34,266 bases of DNA from Bacillota bacterium (GTDB taxonomy: Bacteria; Bacillota; Dethiobacteria; DTU022), in contig VGTO01000012.1 in assembly GCA_016874655.1 (NCBI GenBank), positions 1-34,266 on the forward strand, read 5' to 3'. A program made the translations under genes and the position numbers. The first letter of the stretch is position 1. Each line of letters begins with the position of its first letter. Positions 15,274-22,202 of this stretch are shown in pieces. The notes under the pieces were generated by a model. The model was not told the origin of the DNA. It worked only from the letters and a program-made list of their open reading frames with translations, and ran no database searches.

Positions 15274-17062
15274 TAAACAGTATCGGGTAAAAGTTGGTCT
15301 CGCAACCTGTGGGATTGCCGGCGGAGCAGCAAAAGTTTATCAAATTTTAAAAGATCGCCTGCAAGAAAGCGGGATTGAAGTGGAACGAACCGGTTGTATC
15401 GGGATGTGCTACAATGAACCGCTGGTTGAGGTTATTGAAGCTGACGGCCAAAGTTATCTTTATGGTAATTTAGAGCCGGAGGACAGTTTGCATATTGTTG
15501 ATGAGCATATCGAAAAAGGCAAACCGGTAAGAAATTTGCTAGTTCTTGGTCGAAGTGCTGAAACCGATGATCAGACATTTTTAGAGAAACAGCGCCGTAT
15601 TTTGCTTAAAAATTGTGGTCATATCGATCCTGAAGAAATTCAAAGTTACATTGATGCCGATGGTTACAAAGGTTTAAGAAGAGCCCTGGAGCAAATGACT
15701 CCGGAATCAGTGATTGAAGAAATAAAGCAATCCGGGTTAAGAGGCAGAGGTGGCGCAGGTTTTCCAACGCATCTGAAATGGGGCCTGACCCGTCAAGCCG
15801 ATGGGGCCCAAAAGTACATTGTTTGCAATGCAGACGAAGGTGATCCGGGTGCATTTATGGATCGCAGTGTTCTAGAAGGTGATACACATAGCGTGTTGGA
15901 GGGAATGCTAATTGCCGGATACGCCATTGGTGCGTCGATCGGCTATGTATATATCAGGGCCGAATATCCACTGGCCATTCGCCGCTTAAAGATTGCAATC
16001 AAGCAGGCTGAAGGAAAAGGGTTACTTGGTAAGAACATTCTCGGTTCCAACTTTAGTTTTGAATTATTTATCCGGGAAGGCGCCGGAGCTTTTGTATGCG
16101 GTGAGGAAACAGCTCTTTTAATGTCAATTGAAGGGAAAAGAGGTATGCCTCGCTTTCGTCCGCCATTTCCGGCCCAAAAAGGTCTTTTTGGTTGTCCCAC
16201 ATCGATCAATAATGTCGAAACATTTGCCAATGTGCCCCGCATTCTGCATCTGGGGGCTTCGGCCTACAATCAGCTCGGGACCGAAGAGAGCAAAGGGACC
16301 AAGGTTTTTGCCCTGGCTGGCAAAATCAGGCGGGGTGGTCTAATTGAGATTCCGATGGGTACAACCATCAATGAAATAGTATTTGATATTGGCGGAGGGA
16401 TTTCAACTGGGAAACCATTTAAAGCAATCCAGACCGGTGGCCCTTCTGGAGGTTGTATTCCTGCTGAGCTGGGCGATACTCCTGTTGATTACGAATCGCT
16501 AAAAAAGATAGGAGCGATCATGGGCTCAGGTGGATTACTGGTAATGGATGAAGAAACCTGCATGGTTGACGTTGCCCGCTATTTCCTCTCGTTTACCAGA
16601 GAAGAATCATGTGGCAAGTGCACTTTCTGTCGGGCCGGTACGCATCAGATGCTGAAGATCTTAGAACGAATCACCCAAGGCGAGGGGCGGGAGGAAGATG
16701 TCGATTTGCTGATCGAACTGGCTGAAAAGATTAAAGCCGGCTCTCTTTGTGGTCTTGGTCAGACAGCACCAAACCCGGTTCTGACCACTATAAAATATTT
16801 TCGAAATGAATACGATGCCCATGTTAAGGAAAAGTACTGCCCGGCCAAAAAATGTAAGGCTCTAATTACCTATGAAATCGATCCGGAGGCCTGTACCGGT
16901 TGTACTCTATGCGCCAGGAACTGTCCGGTTGATGCTATATCCGGTATGAAAAAAGAAGCGCATGTTATTGATCAGTCAATCTGTATCAGTTGCGGTCTTT
17001 GCATCAACAGCTGTAAATTTGATGCTGTAACAGTGAGTTCGAAACCGAAGCAGCTTGTCTAA
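15260..17062 (+). CDS. NuoF-like NADH/FMN-binding iron-sulfur subunit (HydB/BfuB type)
   Basis: This flavoprotein would exchange electrons between NAD(H), FMN and iron-sulfur clusters. With the ATG at 15260 (AAGGGGGAC upstream) it has 600 residues; a frame-open start at 15215 lies inside the previous gene without a comparable site. Order: a thioredoxin-like N-terminus (about 10-95) with three cysteines (17, 46, 50), then the FMN/NADH core with GLRGRGGAGFPT (159-170) and CNADEGDPGAF (189-199). The SLBB region follows, then the N3-type [4Fe-4S] site (Cys451, 454, 457 and 497). Two ferredoxin clusters lie at the C-terminus (CTGCTLCARNC 545-555, CISCGLCINSC 575-585). The C-terminal ferredoxin extension is typical of HydB and bifurcating relatives rather than complex I. 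Confidence 0.94.
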   Translation: MKVHDKQYRVKVGLATCGIAGGAAKVYQILKDRLQESGIEVERTGCIGMCYNEPLVEVIEADGQSYLYGNLEPEDSLHIVDEHIEKGKPVRNLLVLGRSAETDDQTFLEKQRRILLKNCGHIDPEEIQSYIDADGYKGLRRALEQMTPESVIEEIKQSGLRGRGGAGFPTHLKWGLTRQADGAQKYIVCNADEGDPGAFMDRSVLEGDTHSVLEGMLIAGYAIGASIGYVYIRAEYPLAIRRLKIAIKQAEGKGLLGKNILGSNFSFELFIREGAGAFVCGEETALLMSIEGKRGMPRFRPPFPAQKGLFGCPTSINNVETFANVPRILHLGASAYNQLGTEESKGTKVFALAGKIRRGGLIEIPMGTTINEIVFDIGGGISTGKPFKAIQTGGPSGGCIPAELGDTPVDYESLKKIGAIMGSGGLLVMDEETCMVDVARYFLSFTREESCGKCTFCRAGTHQMLKILERITQGEGREEDVDLLIELAEKIKAGSLCGLGQTAPNPVLTTIKYFRNEYDAHVKEKYCPAKKCKALITYEIDPEACTGCTLCARNCPVDAISGMKKEAHVIDQSICISCGLCINSCKFDAVTVSSKPKQLV

Positions 17063-17109
17063 ACGCAAGCAGATCATTGCTTCCTGATTATTGACATGGA
17101 GGATTAAAT

Positions 17110-20100
17110 ATGTCCAAGGTAGAGATCACGATTAACGGAAATAAAATAATGGCTGAAAAAGGCAACAACCTGCTTGAAACAGCCTTGCAAAATGGTATTG
17201 ACATTCCTCACCTTTGTTATGATCCGCGGATCAAACCTTTTGGTTCTTGCCGTCTCTGTTTTATCGAAACAGGTGGGCCAAGAGGACCGGTTGCTGCTTG
17301 CGGAACCGTGGTGGCAGAAGGGATGGCTGTAGTAACTGATAATGAATCATTGTATAAACTGCGTAAAACTGCTCTGGAATTGTTACTTTCAGAACACTGC
17401 GGTGATTGTATTGCTCCCTGTCAAGAGGCCTGTCCTGCCCATATCGATATCCAGGGTTATATTGCCTTGCTTGACAGGAAAGAATATAAAAAGGCAGCTG
17501 AGCTGATCAAAGAAAAGATGCCTTTACCTTCAATCTGCGGTCGTGTTTGCCCGCGGTTTTGCGAAGATCAGTGCAGAAGAAATATGGTTGACGATCCGGT
17601 TAATATCTGCGACCTGAAAAGGTTTGCCGGAGATTATGACCTGGAGATGATCGATTCCTACAAAACGAAGGCAATAGCTGACAGTGGTAAAACAGTAGCG
17701 GTGGTTGGTGGTGGACCAGCTGGCTTAACTGTTGCATACTACCTTGCTTTGAAAGGTCACCGGGTGACCTTATTTGATCGTGGTCCAAAGCTTGGCGGGA
17801 TGTTGCGCTATGGTATTCCTGAATACCGCCTGCCAAAAGCGCTGCTTGACCGGGAGATTAATCTGATAGCCGGACTCTGCCGGGAGGTCCGCTTAGGTGA
17901 AGTTCTTGGGAAAGATTTTACCATTGAAGATCTAACTGATCAATATGACGCCGTCTTTCTTGGTTTGGGCTGTCAGTCAGCCCAGGGAATGGGTCTCGAA
18001 GGAGAAGATCGACCTGGTATCCTCAAAGGGATTGATTTATTACGCAGCGTGGCCGAAGGTACCCCTCCGGTCTTGGGCAAAAAAGTGGCGGTTATCGGTG
18101 GTGGTAATACGGCAATGGATGCTGCCAGGACAGCTCTTCGCCTGGGGTCAGAAGAAGTGCATTTAATCTATAGACGCAGCCGCAATGAAATGCCGGCAGC
18201 TCTTATAGAAATTGAAGAAGCGGAAGAAGAAGGAATAAAATTTGATTACCTGACCAACCCGGTTTCGGTTTTGGGCACCGACTGTGTTAAGGGCGTGGGA
18301 TGTGTGCAGATGAAGTTGGGTGAACCCGATGAAAGTGGTCGTTGTCGTCCCTTGGTAGTTGAAGGATCAGAGTTTATGCTTGAAGTAGATAATGTGATTA
18401 TGGCAATCGGACAGACGCTGGATCAGGAAAGTACCTGTGCATGCAGCATTGAGCTAAAAGGAAAAACGATGGCCGCCTGCTCTGATACCGGTCAAACTTC
18501 TATCGATAAAGTATTTGCCGCCGGTGATGCGGTTACGGGGCCTGCAACAGTTGTTGAAGCCGTTGGGGCAGCAAGGAATGTGGCATTGGCCATCAACCGA
18601 TATCTTCAGGGGCTGACGGTTGAATCTGAGTCGGAAAGCTATAATTGCTCGATGGGCCGGCTTGACCTGCTTGATCCTGAAGATTTTTCCGAATATCCGA
18701 AAGAAGTACGTTTGCCGGTGCACCATCTGGCCCCGGAAGTGCGCAAGAAAAGTTTTGTGGAATATAATCAGGGGCTGAGTGAAGAAGACGTTGTCAAAGA
18801 AACAAAACGCTGCCTTTCCTGCGGTTGTCAGAATGTTTTCGATTGCTCCCTACGCCAATTGGCTACTGACTTTAAACTCGATAACGAACGTTTGGGAACA
18901 GAAAAGAAAAGATATCCCATCAGAAATGATCATCTCTTTATTGTGCAAGATCCCAACAAGTGTGTACTTTGTGCTAATTGTGTACGTATTTGCCATGAGG
19001 TTCAGGGGGCAAACGCACTCTGCCTGGTCAATCGCGGTTATGATACGATTATAAGCCCAACTTTACAGCTGCCCCTTAATGAGACCACTTGTGAATCCTG
19101 TGGCCAATGTATATCAGTTTGTCCTACCGGAGCTCTTACCGCAAAAGGCTATTTCTTTAAACCCGGTCCCTGGTTCCCCGATCGGGTTGTTGAGAGTACC
19201 TGTACGCGTTGTGGGATCGGTTGTCGCGTCGAGCTGAGTGTAGTAGCAAACAGGGTAATAGAAATTAATTCACCTTTACGTCAGGATCTGAATGATGGCA
19301 ATTTGTGCATTAGGGGTCGATATGAGCCGCTTTTTGCACAAGATACTGATCGGATCCTGAAACCATTCATCAATTTTGACGGACAAAAAAAGCTGGAAAT
19401 TAATTGGCCTGAAGCATTAGAAAGGGCAGCTACCGGATTAGTGCGGGTCAAAAAAGAATCTGGGCCTGGTAGCATTGCCGTTATCATCACTTCATCGCTT
19501 AGCAATGAAGAGATGATTCTGACGCAGCAACTAGCTGTTGACGTTCTTGGCTCAGATCGGATCTATTCAACCGGGTTAACTCCTGCCACGGCAAGCATTA
19601 TTGGGAAACCACTGTTTTACAAAGAGATTGCAGAAAGTGATTTTATCCTTGTTGTTGATGCCGACCTGCCCGAAGATTATCCGATTGTTGCTCAAAAGAT
19701 ACGCAAGGCCTTAGCGCAAGAGGCAAAACTTGTTTTTATCGGGACTGCCGCAAATCGCTTAGTTAAAGATGCAGATGTTTCTGTTCTTTGCAATCCAGGG
19801 AAACTTAAGTCAATATTAAATACGCTGCTGTACTATCAGAGTGGTAAAGAAAAACATCTCTCACTCAGTGATTCTGAGTTAACTGAAGCTTTAGCATCTT
19901 TACCCCAGGATCTTTCTGATAATCCGTCTGTTTTGGTTCAGATAGCCGAGCTATTTCTAAAATCTAGCAAGCCCGTAGTAATTATTAATGGTGATACAAC
20001 CGACAGAGAAACATATGACCTCTTAGCGGAGCTTTACCGTCAAGCCGGAAACGATCTTAATCCCAGCATTCTTGCTCTTTACAGAGGCGGTAATACTGCA

Positions 20101-20535
20101 GGCCTGATTGAAATGGGTTTTGCCAAAGGATTGGTGGATGGAAAAGCCTTATCCCTTGGCTGCAATAGTGATCAGGTGGTGACAGAACTGTTGAAGCAGA
20201 TGAAAGGTTTGCTGCTGATCGGCGATGATCCGGCAGCACTTATTGATCTTGCAGCTCCGGATAGTTTTATTGTGGCAATGGCTGCGTATAATCAATCCAA
20301 ACTGCAAAAAGCCGATCTGGTTTTGCCGTTGGCTGGTTATTTTGAAACAACCGGAACAGTAGTTAACAGTGAAAGAAGACTTTGTGAACTGAGGCTGGCC
20401 TATGCGCCGCTTGCGGGGAAAAGCAATTCAGCTTTGCTGATTGATTTGGCGAAGGCCCTCGGTGCCAACCTGGAACCAATAACAAAAAATCAGGTTGTCG
20501 AAAGAATAAGTCAGCTGTTATCGTTAGAAGATTAA
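17110..20535 (+). CDS. Fusion of ferredoxin, GltD/NfnB-like FAD-NAD(P)H oxidoreductase and NuoG-like molybdopterin-fold domains
   Basis: This 1141-residue iron-sulfur flavoprotein is probably the large subunit of the NuoE/F complex. In order: a [2Fe-2S] domain (Cys36, 47, 50, 64) and a cysteine set at 97-108. Then a GltD-like module (about 105-505) has cysteines 143/147/151/155, FAD motif VVGGGPAG (198-205), NAD(P) motif VIGGGNTAMD (328-337) and YRRSRNEMP, which favours NADPH. Next come an extra CLSCGC site (568-573) and two [4Fe-4S] clusters (618-628, 661-671). A molybdopterin-oxidoreductase-like domain with ligands at 698, 701, 705 and 733 extends to the end. That last part is short and NuoG-like: I find no catalytic Cys or selenocysteine, so it may hold no metal. 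GGAGG precedes the ATG. There is no [FeFe]-hydrogenase H-cluster motif. Confidence 0.88.
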   Translation: MSKVEITINGNKIMAEKGNNLLETALQNGIDIPHLCYDPRIKPFGSCRLCFIETGGPRGPVAACGTVVAEGMAVVTDNESLYKLRKTALELLLSEHCGDCIAPCQEACPAHIDIQGYIALLDRKEYKKAAELIKEKMPLPSICGRVCPRFCEDQCRRNMVDDPVNICDLKRFAGDYDLEMIDSYKTKAIADSGKTVAVVGGGPAGLTVAYYLALKGHRVTLFDRGPKLGGMLRYGIPEYRLPKALLDREINLIAGLCREVRLGEVLGKDFTIEDLTDQYDAVFLGLGCQSAQGMGLEGEDRPGILKGIDLLRSVAEGTPPVLGKKVAVIGGGNTAMDAARTALRLGSEEVHLIYRRSRNEMPAALIEIEEAEEEGIKFDYLTNPVSVLGTDCVKGVGCVQMKLGEPDESGRCRPLVVEGSEFMLEVDNVIMAIGQTLDQESTCACSIELKGKTMAACSDTGQTSIDKVFAAGDAVTGPATVVEAVGAARNVALAINRYLQGLTVESESESYNCSMGRLDLLDPEDFSEYPKEVRLPVHHLAPEVRKKSFVEYNQGLSEEDVVKETKRCLSCGCQNVFDCSLRQLATDFKLDNERLGTEKKRYPIRNDHLFIVQDPNKCVLCANCVRICHEVQGANALCLVNRGYDTIISPTLQLPLNETTCESCGQCISVCPTGALTAKGYFFKPGPWFPDRVVESTCTRCGIGCRVELSVVANRVIEINSPLRQDLNDGNLCIRGRYEPLFAQDTDRILKPFINFDGQKKLEINWPEALERAATGLVRVKKESGPGSIAVIITSSLSNEEMILTQQLAVDVLGSDRIYSTGLTPATASIIGKPLFYKEIAESDFILVVDADLPEDYPIVAQKIRKALAQEAKLVFIGTAANRLVKDADVSVLCNPGKLKSILNTLLYYQSGKEKHLSLSDSELTEALASLPQDLSDNPSVLVQIAELFLKSSKPVVIINGDTTDRETYDLLAELYRQAGNDLNPSILALYRGGNTAGLIEMGFAKGLVDGKALSLGCNSDQVVTELLKQMKGLLLIGDDPAALIDLAAPDSFIVAMAAYNQSKLQKADLVLPLAGYFETTGTVVNSERRLCELRLAYAPLAGKSNSALLIDLAKALGANLEPITKNQVVERISQLLSLED

Positions 20536-20694
20536 TGGTTTGTACTAATTATTTAAAATTATTTATCGGAAATTAATAGTAGCCAACCAGGGAGGTGTGT
20601 TCCAAGGCTAGTTTAAGCATAAAGCTGGGGATTAAAAAAGTAAGATTAGGTAATGTTTTATAAAACTAGAAAACCTTAATGCAGGAGGATTATT

Positions 20695-22035
20695 ATGTCC
20701 ACGAAAATCAAAGAGTTTATGAATACTGTTGTTACTAAAAATCCTGGTGAAGTTGAATTTCATCAGGCAGTAGAAGAAGTTGTTGAAACGATTTATCCCT
20801 ATATTGAAGAAAACCCTAAATACCTGAAGGCAAAAATATTGGAACGTTTGGTAGAACCAGAAAGGATCGTAATATTTAGGGTGCCCTGGCTTGACGATAA
20901 AGGAGATGTGCAAGTTAACCGTGGTTACCGCATTCAATGGAACAGCGCCATTGGGCCCTATAAAGGTGGTCTTCGCTTTCATCCCAGCGTTAATTTAAGC
21001 ATACTCAAATTTTTAGCCTTTGAGCAGGTTTTTAAAAACGCCTTGACAACCCTGCCGATGGGCGGTGGTAAAGGCGGTTCTGATTTTGATCCAAAGGGCA
21101 AATCAGACAATGAGATCATGAAATTCTGCCAGAGTTTCATGACAGAACTGAGTAGGCACATTGGTCCGAATACTGATGTACCGGCTGGCGATATTGGGGT
21201 TGGCGGGCGTGAAATTGGTTACATGTTTGGACAGTATAAAAGGCTAAGCAATGAGTTTACGGGTGTTTTAACCGGTAAAGGCCTTAACTGGGGTGGTAGC
21301 CTGATCCGGCCTGAAGCAACAGGATACGGTTGTGTCTATTTTGTAGAAGAGATGTTGAAGACTAAAGGTGACTCTTTACACAACAAAATTTGTGCTGTTT
21401 CGGGGGCTGGTAATGTAGCCCAGTATACCATTGAGAAACTGCTTGAAATGGGAGCTAAAGTAGTTACCTGTTCAGATTCAAATGGCTATATTCGGGCGGA
21501 GCAAGGTCTGCAAACAAAAGACCTTGAAAGTGTTCTAAGACTCAAAAACGTCAAGCGCGGGCGGGTTAAAGAACTAGTTGATGAATTTGCCTGCGAATAT
21601 TACGAGGATCAAAAACCATGGTCGGTTAAATGTGATATCGCTTTTCCCTGTGCGACACAGAACGAAATTGATGAAAAAGATGCCAAGATGCTAATTAAAA
21701 ATGGATGTATTGCTATTGGCGAAGGAGCCAACATGCCAACGACACCAGCCGGCGTTGAAGTATTCCAGAAAGCGAAGATTCTGTATGCCCCGGGTAAAGC
21801 AGCCAATGCAGGCGGGGTATCAACTTCCGGCCTGGAGATGACGCAGAATAATATGCGTCTGGCCTGGTCAAGAGAAGAAGTTGATCAGAAACTACATTCA
21901 ATTATGATCAATATCCATGAACAATGTGTTAAATATGGTAAGCAGGATGACGGCTATGTCGATTATGTCAAGGGAGCAAACATCGCCGGTTTTGTTAAAG
22001 TAGCGGATGCGATGATTGACCAGGGAATTGTTTAA
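20695..22035 (+). CDS. gdhA: Glutamate dehydrogenase, hexameric, probably NADP-dependent
   Basis: It interconverts glutamate with 2-oxoglutarate and ammonia. The 446-residue protein aligns by eye with the clostridial and enterobacterial small hexameric class: Lys90 in GPYKGGLRFHP, Lys114, the catalytic Lys126 in LPMGGGKGGSDF and Asp166 in DVPAGDIGVGG. The Rossmann segment SGAGNVAQYTIEKLL followed by SDSNG resembles the NADP-type E. coli enzyme, hence the coenzyme guess. GCAGGAGG precedes the ATG. The 159-base AT-rich gap upstream has a TATAAA at 20659-20664 but no convincing -35, so it may have its own promoter or be read from the preceding unit. A terminator follows. Confidence 0.96.
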   Translation: MSTKIKEFMNTVVTKNPGEVEFHQAVEEVVETIYPYIEENPKYLKAKILERLVEPERIVIFRVPWLDDKGDVQVNRGYRIQWNSAIGPYKGGLRFHPSVNLSILKFLAFEQVFKNALTTLPMGGGKGGSDFDPKGKSDNEIMKFCQSFMTELSRHIGPNTDVPAGDIGVGGREIGYMFGQYKRLSNEFTGVLTGKGLNWGGSLIRPEATGYGCVYFVEEMLKTKGDSLHNKICAVSGAGNVAQYTIEKLLEMGAKVVTCSDSNGYIRAEQGLQTKDLESVLRLKNVKRGRVKELVDEFACEYYEDQKPWSVKCDIAFPCATQNEIDEKDAKMLIKNGCIAIGEGANMPTTPAGVEVFQKAKILYAPGKAANAGGVSTSGLEMTQNNMRLAWSREEVDQKLHSIMINIHEQCVKYGKQDDGYVDYVKGANIAGFVKVADAMIDQGIV

Positions 22036-22063
22036 GCTGATTACTGTATAGGAAACAGGCTGG

Positions 22064-22100
22064 GCGCTCTTTCTAATCAGAGAGCGCTCTTTGCCTTCTT
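22064..22100 (+). terminator. Intrinsic terminator after gdhA
   Basis: GCGCTCT (22064-22070) pairs with AGAGCGC (22081-22087) and is followed by pyrimidine-rich TCTTTGCCTTCTT. The stem is GC-rich, but the U-tract is interrupted, so termination may be incomplete. Confidence 0.65.
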
Positions 22101-22202
22101 ATTCCTGGTTAACAATATTTTTTCAGGCCTCAAGGTTTGACCTTCTGTTCGTTATTATGTTAGTCTAAAGCAGTTGGGAAAGCTGTTTTCCGGTGGTGCA
22201 AA

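Noticed and set aside
17110-20535. Reading the large fusion protein as a formate dehydrogenase or [FeFe]-hydrogenase
   Set aside because: There is no catalytic Cys/Sec motif in the molybdopterin-fold part and no H-cluster cysteine motif; the C-terminal part is short and NuoG-like.
22137-22166. TTGACC with TAGTCT as a promoter for the receiver/ATP-grasp gene
   Set aside because: The -10 matches only three of six positions with an 18-base spacer; a promoter is expected here after the gdhA terminator, but this one is not convincing.
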